A stretch of DNA of 44,271 nt from JAGLTQ01 sp964605385 (lineage in GTDB: Bacteria; Pseudomonadota; Gammaproteobacteria; UBA6429; Thiohalophilaceae). Of this stretch, positions 8,880-16,838 are shown piece by piece (the first letter of the stretch is position 1; every line of letters starts with the position of its first letter). The notes beneath the pieces were generated by a model. That model was not told the origin of the DNA and made no database searches. It saw only the letters and a list, made by a program, of their open reading frames with translations. Made by a program: the position numbers and the translations under genes. The stretch lies in the NCBI GenBank assembly GCA_964605385.1, contig CAZSCK010000014.1, positions 1 to 44,271 on the forward strand. Direction: 5' to 3'.

Positions 8880-9803
8880 ATGTTATCAACCAATATAAAA
8901 ACAACGAGTGAATTAATGTCTCTCGCGTTACAAGCTGAGCGCGAAGCTATAAAACGATATTCTCAATTAGCATCTAGTATGCGTAAAGGTAACAATGACT
9001 CAGCTGCAGCTCTTTTTGAACGCATGGTTTTAGAAGAACAGGAACACGAACGTTTACTAAATGAATGGATGGCTCAAGAAGGGATAGAAGAAAACTCCAG
9101 TATTGGACCTATTAGCTGGTCTGACCCACATGTTTCTACAACATATAATGAAGAGGCTCGCGATCCTTTCTTCAGTTCACCTTATAAAGCATTAGCGTTT
9201 GCTGTACACAATGAAGAAATTGCTTTTCGTTTTTATACACACGTTGCGGCAAACTCTGACAATAAAACAGTACGCCAGTATGCTGAAATATTAGCCAAAG
9301 AGGAACTGGGGCATGCAGCCTTACTTAGAGCAGAACGCCGGTATGCCTACCATGCTGAACGAGAAAAAGAAAGTAAAGTGCCAAGACTCGATCCAAAAAC
9401 TATCCATAACGAAGCAGACTTATTAGCCGCTGCGATTCATATTGATAAATATATTGCTGAGCAAATAAAAGGTATCACGATAACAGCACCTGAAATAACA
9501 TCTCTTGCAGAAAAAACTCAACAGCAAATAGTAAAAAACCAGGATGCTTTGGAAAATACAGTTTTGCCAAGCGAAGAAGTTACAAAAAATCTGAAACAAC
9601 TTTCTATACACAATATAAAACAGGCAAATGATAACCCAGACTTAAATTTACAACGATTATGGTCGTGTTGTGATCGCAGCTTTGCTTTTTATGATGCAAT
9701 TGTAGAACAAGGCTTTAATGAAGAAATGATGCTAACAGCACAAAACCTAACGTCATCCGCACTGGATCGTATTGGTATATTAAAAAATATTTTGGAAGAG
9801 TAA
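8880..9803 (+). CDS. Ferritin-like (rubrerythrin/erythrin type) diiron protein
   Basis: This 307-residue soluble protein starts with a ferritin-like four-helix domain. Likely iron ligands are Glu20 in QAEREAIKRY, the ExxH pair Glu53/His56 in EEQEHE, a glutamate in HNEEIAFRFY, and a second ExxH in KEELGH. Such diiron domains handle peroxide or other reactive species. Residues from about 175 to the end form an extra helical region I do not recognise. There is no rubredoxin CxxC pair, so it is not a full rubrerythrin. Being divergent from nosR with an FNR-type box 71 bases upstream suggests anaerobic or nitrosative-stress expression (inference). Confidence 0.8.
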   Translation: MLSTNIKTTSELMSLALQAEREAIKRYSQLASSMRKGNNDSAAALFERMVLEEQEHERLLNEWMAQEGIEENSSIGPISWSDPHVSTTYNEEARDPFFSSPYKALAFAVHNEEIAFRFYTHVAANSDNKTVRQYAEILAKEELGHAALLRAERRYAYHAEREKESKVPRLDPKTIHNEADLLAAAIHIDKYIAEQIKGITITAPEITSLAEKTQQQIVKNQDALENTVLPSEEVTKNLKQLSIHNIKQANDNPDLNLQRLWSCCDRSFAFYDAIVEQGFNEEMMLTAQNLTSSALDRIGILKNILEE

Positions 9804-9821
9804 CAAATTTTATAGGATATT

Positions 9822-9975
9822 AAGATCAACTGTTCTGAAAAATATGGATTAGATCCTGATTATCTTGAAGCTACTACTTTTGCATGGTTAGCCAAATAAT
9901 AAAACGGGAAACTTGCCTGAAGTAACTGGGGTAAAAAGAAAAGTTATTTTAGGTGGTATTTTCCCGATTCAATTG
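9822..9975 (+). pseudogene. anmK: Decayed 3' remnant of anmK (anhydro-N-acetylmuramic acid kinase)
   Basis: Two reading-frame pieces on the plus strand resemble the AnmK C-terminus. The first, from about 9834, reads SEKYGLDPDYLEATTFAWLAK and then hits a stop near 9897. After a frame change the next piece, from about 9902, reads GNLPEVTGVKRKVILGGIFP. In intact AnmK these motifs follow each other closely. Nothing of the N-terminal part is visible. In pseudomonads anmK lies next to erpA (recalled), and erpA is 2.6 kb away here, so this is probably a relic of the ancestral neighbourhood. Confidence 0.7.
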
Positions 9976-10039
9976 AACTTTTTCTTTTATATCTAATCTT
10001 AAAATTTATCCCCCCCTTCTTCTATTGGAATTTTTAGAT

Positions 10040-10462
10040 ATGAAAAATTTATTATTTATTTTTAGCCTTCTTATCATGCAACCTTTTTTTGTCACAGTAC
10101 ATGCTGCTGACAAAACTATGGAGTTTGTAGTGCAACTTACTCGTAGTGGAGATAATTACGGTCACCGTCGTACATTTATGCAAATTGATAAAATCTTAAG
10201 TGATATTGGTGAAGATAAGGTTAAGTTTACTGTTGTTGCTTATGAGGAGGGAATACAAGCTTTAACCGCTAATAATAAAGGAACCAGTCAACTACTAACT
10301 AAACTTGCTAACCGCGGAGTTACGTTTAAAGCCTGCCGAATAAGTATGAACGCATGGAATTTAACTGAAAATGATTTTCCGCTCGAAGTGGACTATGTTC
10401 CTGCCGGTGCGCCGGAAGTAATACGCCTGCAAATGAACAGTTATAAATACTGGCACCCATAA
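10040..10462 (+). CDS. Secreted DsrE-like protein with one conserved cysteine
   Basis: From the ATG at 10040 this is a 140-residue protein with a Sec signal peptide (likely cleavage after VHA near residue 22). A single compact DsrE/DsrF-like domain follows. Landmarks are strand FVVQL, helix, strand KFTVVAY, the stretch LANRGVTFKAC with Cys99, and a late helix. DsrE-fold proteins include sulfur carriers and sulfurtransferases with a reactive cysteine at this position; function here is unproven. An upstream in-frame TTG at 10025 is less likely than the ATG. The arrangement resembles the protein at 16839-17285. Confidence 0.75.
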   Translation: MKNLLFIFSLLIMQPFFVTVHAADKTMEFVVQLTRSGDNYGHRRTFMQIDKILSDIGEDKVKFTVVAYEEGIQALTANNKGTSQLLTKLANRGVTFKACRISMNAWNLTENDFPLEVDYVPAGAPEVIRLQMNSYKYWHP

Positions 10463-10490
10463 TTATTATTTCTTTGTGCAAAATATCAAA

Positions 10491-11012
10491 TTACATTGCA
10501 TGACATGACATACAAAGGCGTGTCTGATTTGAACCTGTTGTCAGGCTTTTAGTCGAGCTACATTTTTCACCGGCAATATTTTGTTCGCTCTGCATCGCAA
10601 TTTCTGTTTCGTGTGATTTTGTTTCATGGCAGGAAACACATGTCACCTGACCATTTTCAAGTTTAATTCTGGGATCCAGTCTGGCAAGAGCAACATAAGA
10701 AGCTGGATTTTTACGTGCGTAATTATTATATGACATGCCCACCGGATGATTACTACTGCCATGATTAGTAAACATCATTGCTGTATCTGCATGTTTAAGC
10801 CCGACACTTTTAGCTTTGCTTCCATCATGACACTGCATGCAGGATGCTGACTTACTGTTAGCAGGAATTTGAGCCGCAAGACGGAAGGAATCAGAGAGCC
10901 CTTCATCCAAAATGAAATCTCTGAAACTGCCAGCATTTGCTGACGTTGAAATTATTATCAATCCAAAAATACAGATTGTAAAATTGTGAAAACGAGCCCA
11001 ACGAATCTTCAT
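10491..11012 (-). CDS. Periplasmic triheme c-type cytochrome
   Basis: A 173-residue protein with a signal peptide (about 11-27, ending SANA) and three CxxCH haem-attachment motifs: CMQCH (58-62), CVSCH (125-129) and CMSCH (167-171). The last lies almost at the C-terminus. An NHPVG segment near residue 88 is typical of small multihaem cytochromes and may give a distal haem ligand. It probably carries electrons in the periplasm; partner unknown. The 5' leader carries a c-di-GMP riboswitch whose end abuts the ribosome binding site, so translation is likely controlled by c-di-GMP. Confidence 0.85.
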   Translation of the reverse strand: MKIRWARFHNFTICIFGLIIISTSANAGSFRDFILDEGLSDSFRLAAQIPANSKSASCMQCHDGSKAKSVGLKHADTAMMFTNHGSSNHPVGMSYNNYARKNPASYVALARLDPRIKLENGQVTCVSCHETKSHETEIAMQSEQNIAGEKCSSTKSLTTGSNQTRLCMSCHAM

Positions 11013-11015
11013 AAA

Positions 11016-11119
11016 GTTTCTCCGGTAGTTCCTCAGCCATAGCCCGCTTGGGGCGACAGGTAGGTAACTTTGCGTCCCAGCCTTTCGGCTGGTTTGCCTT
11101 TGTCACGAAACAGTTCGTG
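11016..11119 (-). ncRNA. Cyclic di-GMP-I riboswitch (GEMM) in the cytochrome leader
   Basis: Read on the minus strand, the leader carries the GEMM hallmarks: GGCAAACC, the stem CAGCC-GAAA-GGCUG, GGGACGCAAAG, then a second helix with the UAUGG receptor segment. A possible P1 helix pairs GUUUC (11107-11111) with GAAAC (11016-11020), and the latter is next to the ribosome binding site GGAGA (11019-11023). A competing hairpin, CACGAA/UUCGUG (11104-11119), would break P1. This arrangement suggests translational control; the on/off direction is inference. Confidence 0.9.
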
Positions 11120-11261
11120 TTAAATAAGGTTATCGTGTAATTGGAGAAGATCTTTAGGTATTTTTGAAAAAAATATGGATTTTTTACTAGATTTAGACTC
11201 GGACTAACTTATTGCTCACTAATCGATTTAGTATTTCCAGGTTAGCTCACCGGCCTGAAAA

Positions 11262-11294
11262 ATGGATTCCGGCTCTCTCAGGCCGGAATGACGA
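11262..11294. repeat. Dispersed palindrome, diverged copy of the tggattcc family
   Basis: The element has a palindromic core (ttccggctctctcaggccggaa) with flanks tggattcc and ggaatgacg, shared with the copies at 561-587 and 26001-26026. An adjoining ccggcctgaaa segment extends the symmetry upstream. It lies between the cytochrome leader and the end of gltA and may act as a transcript end for gltA. Confidence 0.6.
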
Positions 11295-11295
11295 A

Positions 11296-12453
11296 TTACC
11301 GATCTTTGATTAGTACATATTTTCGTACCGGCTCACCGGTATAAACCTGGGTTGGGCGGAAGATACGATTATCTTTTAATTGCTCACGCCAGTGTGCCAA
11401 CCAGCCTGCTGTACGTGAAATGGCAAAAATAGCGGTAAACTGATCGGATGCAATTCCCATTTCCTGATAAAGAATACCGGAATAGAAATCAACGTTTGGA
11501 TAAACACCTTTTTTAGCCAAGCGATCTTCACATACTCGTTCCACTGCTTTAGCCGTTTCAAACATCGGGTTAATATCGCCACCCCGTGCTTCAATCAATT
11601 CATCGACTAGTTTTTCTAAAATCGTCGCACGAGGATCTTTTGTTTTGTATTCCCTGTGCCCCATTCCCCAGATGACTTCTTTATTTTTTAATCTCTTATC
11701 AATATAGGCTTCAGCTTTATCCGGTGTACCAATTTCCTCTAACATTTCTAATACTTTTTGATTTGCACCACCATGTAATGGGCCTGATAAGGCACCGATT
11801 GCCGCGGCAATAACATTAAACGGGCTGGCTAAGGTTGAAGCGTTCACTAAAACAGAGAAGGTTGAAGCATTAATGGTATGTTCAGCATGTAAAATTAAAC
11901 AAACATCCATAATACGCGCCAGCATGGGTTCAGGTTCTTTGCGCGTGAGCATGTAAAGAAAATTTTCTGCATAAGATAAATCATGACGTGGTTCTACTGG
12001 ATCATAACCATTACGAACGTGTTGCCACATGGCGACCAGCGTTGACATGCGTGATAACATTTTCACCGTCATATTATGAATGTAATTCAGGTCACGACAT
12101 TCATCACCACCGGTTAAACATTCATTGCCTGCGTAAAACATGCCCAGACTCGCCACGGCAGTTTGCAGCATATCCATTGGGTGGCCACTTTCAGGTAAAG
12201 TCTTCATCAGATCACGAATGTGATATTTAACGTGGCGGTTTTCTTTTAACTGTTGTTCAAAATCAGCAAGTTCAGCTGAAGTAGGTAAACGACCATCTAA
12301 TAGCAGCAATGAGGTTTCTTCAAAACTACTTTCTGCAGCAAGCTGTTCAATAGGATAGCCACGGTATGCAAGAATACCTTTCTCACCATCTATTGCTGAA
12401 ATATTAGATTTAGTTGCGGGTACACCGGCTAAACCAGGAAGATACTCACTCAT
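11296..12453 (-). CDS. gltA: Citrate synthase (short bacterial type)
   Basis: The enzyme condenses oxaloacetate and acetyl-CoA at the entry of the TCA cycle. Catalytic motifs are present in order: PLHGGANQ (histidine), GMGHREYK (histidine) and NVDFYSG (aspartate). At about 385 residues it belongs to the shorter dimer-type group that also includes methylcitrate synthases, so 2-methylcitrate synthase is the main alternative. No prp genes are adjacent, which favours citrate synthase. I choose the ATG at 12453 because GGAG lies seven bases before it; an in-frame ATG at 12465 is also possible. Confidence 0.88.
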   Translation of the reverse strand: MSEYLPGLAGVPATKSNISAIDGEKGILAYRGYPIEQLAAESSFEETSLLLLDGRLPTSAELADFEQQLKENRHVKYHIRDLMKTLPESGHPMDMLQTAVASLGMFYAGNECLTGGDECRDLNYIHNMTVKMLSRMSTLVAMWQHVRNGYDPVEPRHDLSYAENFLYMLTRKEPEPMLARIMDVCLILHAEHTINASTFSVLVNASTLASPFNVIAAAIGALSGPLHGGANQKVLEMLEEIGTPDKAEAYIDKRLKNKEVIWGMGHREYKTKDPRATILEKLVDELIEARGGDINPMFETAKAVERVCEDRLAKKGVYPNVDFYSGILYQEMGIASDQFTAIFAISRTAGWLAHWREQLKDNRIFRPTQVYTGEPVRKYVLIKDR

Positions 12454-12546
12454 TACTGACTCCATTAAACAATATTAACGATAATGCTAAATTTAAGAAC
12501 CTGTCATGACTAACAAGTTCATTAATAATTTAACTAGAATAACACT

Positions 12547-12584
12547 AATAAAAAAGGTGGTTAAGCAATCGAGCCAACCACCTT
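12547..12584 (-). terminator. Rho-independent terminator after erpA
   Basis: On the minus strand AAGGTGGTT pairs with AACCACCTT and is followed by a T-rich run (TTTTTATT). It lies about 20 bases beyond the erpA stop. Confidence 0.85.
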
Positions 12585-12604
12585 ATAAACAGTATAGAGG
12601 ATTG

Positions 12605-12958
12605 TTATATAGAAAAGGAAGAACCGCAACCACAGGTTGTGGTTGCATTGGGATTATTAATGACGAACATTGAGCCTTCCAGGCTATCTTTATAGTCAAC
12701 TTCAGCACCTTCAAGGTACTGGTAGCTCATGGGATCAACTACAACAGTTACGCCGTCATTTTCAACAGTGGTATCGCCATCCTGAACTTCTTCATCAAAA
12801 GTGAAACCATACTGAAAACCGGAACAACCACCACCTGTTACGAATACTCGCAATTTAAGGTTGGGATTACCTTCTTCTACGATGAGTTGTTTTACCTTAT
12901 TAGCTGCGCTATCGGTAAAAACCATGCCGTTATCTGTTACTGCTGCTGCACTGCCCAT
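12605..12958 (-). CDS. erpA: Iron-sulfur cluster insertion protein ErpA
   Basis: ErpA is an A-type carrier that delivers Fe-S clusters to apoproteins, including essential enzymes of isoprenoid synthesis and respiration. The 117-residue protein has all three ligand cysteines: Cys45 in GGGCSGFQYGF, and Cys109 and Cys111 in CGCGSSFSI at the C-terminus. The GGGCSGFQYGFTFD block and the VDPMS motif identify ErpA rather than IscA or SufA. A rho-independent terminator follows the stop codon. Confidence 0.95.
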   Translation of the reverse strand: MGSAAAVTDNGMVFTDSAANKVKQLIVEEGNPNLKLRVFVTGGGCSGFQYGFTFDEEVQDGDTTVENDGVTVVVDPMSYQYLEGAEVDYKDSLEGSMFVINNPNATTTCGCGSSFSI

Positions 12959-13050
12959 GGCCGTTACTCCGCTTTAATGTGAAATCGTTGATCAATCTGA
13001 ACCACTAATTATCTAATAACCAAGTAAAACAATCAAGATTAAATAATCCC

Positions 13051-13140
13051 GTCATTGCGAGGAGGCACGACGAAGCAATCTCCATAAAAGTGTGGTTTAC
13101 CATGAGATTGCCGCGGTCATGTTATTCCCTCGCAATGACG
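13051..13140. repeat. 90-bp palindromic MITE-like repeat, copy 1
   Basis: The element begins gtcattgcgaggaggcacg and ends ccctcgcaatgac, so its ends are inverted repeats. Internal segments gaagcaatctcc and gagattgccgcgg are also partly inverted. A copy of the same 90-base length lies in the opposite orientation at 19056-19145, and a degenerate one at 41022-41132. It carries no coding capacity and was probably mobilised in trans. Confidence 0.8.
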
Positions 13141-13147
13141 TGATAAA

Positions 13148-13555
13148 TTATGCTTCTTCACTATTCTCTTCTTCGGTAATCGCAGCGTTATTTTCAGTCT
13201 GATGCATTAGTTTACCATTTACTTCTGCGCCCATCGCCATTTCTATTAAACTATAATAGACGTTTCCATGCACACGTGCCTGTGCGGCTAACTCAACATG
13301 ACCACTAGCATGCAAATCACCGATTATCGAACCATTTACCACCACATTTGGGACTTTTACTTCACCTTCAATAGTTCCGCGTTCACTTAATGTTAATACG
13401 GAATCTTCACCTTTTTCGGCAACTACGCTGCCTTTAATTATGCCATCAACGTGTAAACCACCGCTAAAAATAACATCACCATGAATTTCAGTATTCTGCC
13501 CAATCAGGGAATCAATATGTGCTGTTTGTTTTGGTTTTTTATTCTGTCCCCACAT
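13148..13555 (-). CDS. Bactofilin family cytoskeletal protein
   Basis: Bactofilins polymerise into filaments that scaffold cell-shape and envelope enzymes. The central region has the regularly spaced G-x-hydrophobic turns of a small beta-helix (IHGDVIFSGGLHVDGIIKGSVV, GTIEGEVKVPNVVVNGSIIGDL). Flexible tails flank it, the last one acidic. I take the ATG at 13555, preceded by GAGGAG; a TTG at 13573 would overlap the upstream gene. It is the third gene of argC, coiled-coil protein, bactofilin. Confidence 0.9.
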   Translation of the reverse strand: MWGQNKKPKQTAHIDSLIGQNTEIHGDVIFSGGLHVDGIIKGSVVAEKGEDSVLTLSERGTIEGEVKVPNVVVNGSIIGDLHASGHVELAAQARVHGNVYYSLIEMAMGAEVNGKLMHQTENNAAITEEENSEEA

Positions 13556-13559
13556 GGGT

Positions 13560-14270
13560 TTATTTCTCCTCAAATGTCCATTCGATGGTTTTTTCGATCA
13601 TGTCGCGCTGTCGACCACGCGGTAATATCTGTACTTTTACCCGTAACAGTGAAAATCCCTCAGGAAATTCCACCACACCTTCAACATTCTGAAAATATTT
13701 GAAACGGTAATTTAAACTTCTTACTTTTTTTGCAGTGATTTCTTTTAAATCCAGTATCTTTGATTCACCATTTAACAGGCCATCAAATTGCAATTTTACC
13801 TTACCGTTAATTAACCGACTATTTTTTAGCACCTGAGTCAGAACCACTTTATAGCGATAATTTCGTGAATCACCATTTTGCGTCAAATAGAAATTTTGCA
13901 GGTAGAGCCCTGAACTGGAGTCCTTAGGTGAAATAATGCCGCGATAAAAAGCCAGTTCTTCTTTATGTTCAAGGATTTCAGCCTGTAAAACCTTTAATGT
14001 TGTATCCAGCTCATTGTAGGCTTTACGTTCAATTTGTGCGGCACGCTGAAGAACGGCTTTGTCTTCACGCAAGCCTTCAATTCTTTTTTCCAAAAGAGCC
14101 TGAGTATCCAGCAAACCTTTAATTTCGTTTTCTGCATCTCTACTGTCATAACCCGCGAGATAACGGCCATAATCAAATAAAGTCCAGCCACTAATTACCA
14201 ATACTAATAAAGCAATGCCCCAGATAAATTTACTTTTCCAGGGTCGGTGTGCTTTTACAACTAAATTCAT
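13560..14270 (-). CDS. Inner-membrane coiled-coil protein, DUF6776-like
   Basis: A 236-residue protein with one N-terminal membrane segment (about 16-33), a coiled coil (about 42-108) and a mostly beta C-terminal domain of unknown function. The layout suggests a bitopic envelope protein with its bulk in the periplasm. Its start codon overlaps the argC stop by one base (TAATG), and it is followed immediately by the bactofilin. The pairing suggests that the bactofilin filament and this protein work together at the membrane (inference). Confidence 0.75.
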   Translation of the reverse strand: MNLVVKAHRPWKSKFIWGIALLVLVISGWTLFDYGRYLAGYDSRDAENEIKGLLDTQALLEKRIEGLREDKAVLQRAAQIERKAYNELDTTLKVLQAEILEHKEELAFYRGIISPKDSSSGLYLQNFYLTQNGDSRNYRYKVVLTQVLKNSRLINGKVKLQFDGLLNGESKILDLKEITAKKVRSLNYRFKYFQNVEGVVEFPEGFSLLRVKVQILPRGRQRDMIEKTIEWTFEEK

Positions 14271-15325
14271 TAAGGTACCAACGCAATTGCCGTCAAACCG
14301 GCATCTTCATTTAAACCAAACATTATATTCATATTTTGCACCGCTTGCCCTGCTGCACCTTTGACCAAGTTATCAATTACAGAAAGAATTACCACGGTAT
14401 CTCCCTCTTGAGGCACATGAATTGCGATACGACAGGTGTTTGCGCCTTTTACTGAGCGTGTTTCAGGAAAGCTTCCTGCTGGCATCACGTCCACAAAAAC
14501 TTCATCCGCATACTGCTTTTCATAAAGAGATTGCAGCTGTGCTGGTGTACTTTTCTTTTTATCTTTTAGCTTTGCATAACATGTTGCATGAATACCCCGA
14601 ATCATTGGCACTAAATGCGGTACAAAGGTCAAACCTACTTCCGCTTTATTCGACTGTTTATTTGCGAGCGCTAATCCTTGTTTGATTTCGGGTAAATGCC
14701 GATGCCCTGCAACACCATAGGCTTTAAAGCTTTCACTACTCTCAGCTTGTAAAAAAGCAACAGAAGCGCCTCTGCCTGCACCACTGACACCTGATTTTGC
14801 ATCGGCAATCAAGTTATCTGTCTCAATTAAGCCATTTTCAATTAAGGGTAAAAGACCCAATTGCACTGCTGTGGGGTAACAACCTGGATTCGCAATTAGC
14901 TGCGCATTTTTAATTTCTGCCCGATTCACTTCGGGTAAACCATATACCGCTTGCTCAACTAATTCCGGGCAAGCGTGTTCCATGCCGTACCATTTTGACC
15001 ATTCTTTGATATCTTTAATTCTAAAATCTGCTGCAAGATCGATAACCTTTACGCCTGCATCTACCAACTCTCTCGCCATAGTCATAGCAATACCATTCGG
15101 CGTGGCAAAAAAGACCAGCTCACATTTTTTAAGCACAGCCATATCAGGCTCAGAAAAAGCCAAATCCAAGTGACCACGTAAATTGGGGTACATATCAGCA
15201 ACCGGCACGCCTTTTTCAGAGCGCGAGGTGATGACCTGAATCTCTACTTCAGGATGAGCCGCTAACAAACGTAATAATTCCACGCCTGTATATCCTGTAC
15301 CACCTACGATGCCGATATTAATCAT
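14270..15325 (-). CDS. argC: N-acetyl-gamma-glutamyl-phosphate reductase
   Basis: ArgC reduces N-acetylglutamyl phosphate to the semialdehyde with NADPH in arginine biosynthesis. The 351-residue protein has the NADP-binding loop GIVGGTGYTGVELL at the start and the catalytic cysteine in IANPGCYPTA (Cys149). SGVSGAGRGA and GHRHLPEI motifs also match. The argC / coiled-coil / bactofilin / erpA order agrees with what I recall from other gammaproteobacteria. No other arg genes are in the window. Confidence 0.96.
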   Translation of the reverse strand: MINIGIVGGTGYTGVELLRLLAAHPEVEIQVITSRSEKGVPVADMYPNLRGHLDLAFSEPDMAVLKKCELVFFATPNGIAMTMARELVDAGVKVIDLAADFRIKDIKEWSKWYGMEHACPELVEQAVYGLPEVNRAEIKNAQLIANPGCYPTAVQLGLLPLIENGLIETDNLIADAKSGVSGAGRGASVAFLQAESSESFKAYGVAGHRHLPEIKQGLALANKQSNKAEVGLTFVPHLVPMIRGIHATCYAKLKDKKKSTPAQLQSLYEKQYADEVFVDVMPAGSFPETRSVKGANTCRIAIHVPQEGDTVVILSVIDNLVKGAAGQAVQNMNIMFGLNEDAGLTAIALVP

Positions 15326-15402
15326 AATTAAGCCTTACTTGAATCTATTTTAGTGATTATTGATAAATAAAGGCGTAATGATAAAGGATTAATGCTTAAT
15401 AC

Positions 15403-15435
15403 AAAAGAAAAAGCCCCGACCCAAAGGGTCGAGGC
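15403..15435 (-). terminator. Rho-independent terminator after the porin
   Basis: On the minus strand GCCTCGACCC-TTTG-GGTCGGGGC forms a strong hairpin followed by TTTTTCTTTT. It ends the DsrE-porin transcript about 30 bases after the porin stop. Confidence 0.93.
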
Positions 15436-15463
15436 TTATCTTTTTACCTAACTAAACTATATT

Positions 15464-16777
15464 TTAGAATACAACAGTTGCCTGTACAGCGAGGCGGTTT
15501 TCAATTCCCGCTAAGCCAGCTTTAAATGACGCTGGAGCAGTTGCACTAGTTGCTTTTGCATCTCGCGTTGTATAATTTAAAGTGAGTCTGGTTTTACGAT
15601 TTAAGTGATACTGAAGACCATAAGTAATACTCTTAAATTCAGCCGATATCCTGCTATGCGTTTTTGAACGATTATACACATCGTAACGTAAGTCGACTTC
15701 CCATTTTGTACCCGGGATGTAATAACCCACGTCTATATTATAACCATCAGATTCACCATTTAGATCTTGAAATGGGCCAATAGCCAAGCCTGGTTTTTCT
15801 GGTCCCTGAAAAATCATACCTTCACCTTTCAGGTATTCTGCAACCACACGCCAGTCTTGATGACGATACTTCACACCTAAACCTGAACGTTTACGATCAT
15901 ACACAACCTTGTTGGCTACGCCATCATCGGTCATGTCCAGTTTACGCTGACCAGAAATCGACCAGGCAAACATTTTCAGGCCATGTGCCCACGGACCAAC
16001 GCCACCCGGTAAGGATTTTTCTGATGACCAATACAAGTAAAGATCTTCTCCCTCGGCAGTACCACCGGTACTCAGACCGTTGCCATTACCCAACATCACA
16101 GAATAACTGTGATCCCAGCCATTGCTTTTAAAACTGTCAAACACTTGCACGCCAATATCACGAGCAGCACCAAATGATCCCCAATCTGCTTCTGTTGCAG
16201 CTACAGTTCCGTTTGCATCAGCCGTTGAATTCACACCTTTAGCAAAACGTTCCAGCATCATTTGATTAGTTACATCAGTAAAATTGATGTAATCAAAGGT
16301 AAAAATACCCTGGTACATTTCTTCATTTGCCGGAGTCTTGAATAAACCAAAACGTATTCTTGCTCCCGGGATATGATTAAACGTGACACTGGCATCTGTC
16401 AGTTTTACTGCCTGTTGTTGACCATATGCGCCGCCATCAGTAATCGCATTTTGACCAAATTCCGCGAGGAAAAAATAGTTAATATTGTTATCTAATGGAA
16501 AGGCCTGACCACGGACACCAATACGTGCACGTTGTAACTGAAACTGACTTTGTTTTTCCAGGTTTGGACCAATTCGAGTTGCCTCAGGACCGGTGATATC
16601 ACTGGTATCTTTTTGGTAAGACGGCTGCATGAAACCCCATACCTTGGCGCGTGGTGCAGTACCTTGTTTTTCAGTACCTTGTAACATTAACCAGTTTACC
16701 GCATTTGCTGTTGAAGCAAAGCCACCCAGCATTGTTGTTATGGTTGCAGCAAGTGCAACTTTTTTAAAATTCTTCAT
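15464..16777 (-). CDS. Outer-membrane porin, phosphate-selective porin O/P-like
   Basis: A 437-residue precursor with a clear signal peptide (ending STANA near residue 26) and a mature part of alternating beta strands. It ends in Phe (AVQATVVF), the usual signal for outer-membrane insertion. Motifs such as FQLQRARIGVRGQ and RFGLFKTPANEE resemble the OprO/OprP porin family. The substrate cannot be read from sequence. It lies 61 bases downstream of a secreted DsrE-like gene and is closed by a terminator, so the two probably form one operon. Confidence 0.85.
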   Translation of the reverse strand: MKNFKKVALAATITTMLGGFASTANAVNWLMLQGTEKQGTAPRAKVWGFMQPSYQKDTSDITGPEATRIGPNLEKQSQFQLQRARIGVRGQAFPLDNNINYFFLAEFGQNAITDGGAYGQQQAVKLTDASVTFNHIPGARIRFGLFKTPANEEMYQGIFTFDYINFTDVTNQMMLERFAKGVNSTADANGTVAATEADWGSFGAARDIGVQVFDSFKSNGWDHSYSVMLGNGNGLSTGGTAEGEDLYLYWSSEKSLPGGVGPWAHGLKMFAWSISGQRKLDMTDDGVANKVVYDRKRSGLGVKYRHQDWRVVAEYLKGEGMIFQGPEKPGLAIGPFQDLNGESDGYNIDVGYYIPGTKWEVDLRYDVYNRSKTHSRISAEFKSITYGLQYHLNRKTRLTLNYTTRDAKATSATAPASFKAGLAGIENRLAVQATVVF

Positions 16778-16838
16778 TTTATAATTCCCCTAAAAACTTC
16801 TTTAATTTTCTATTAAGACTTCTAAGCTTTAACCATTG

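Noticed and set aside
10903..11106. 67-codon frame across the cytochrome leader
   Set aside because: It overlaps the c-di-GMP riboswitch and the start of the cytochrome gene in another frame; the RNA structure explains the sequence.
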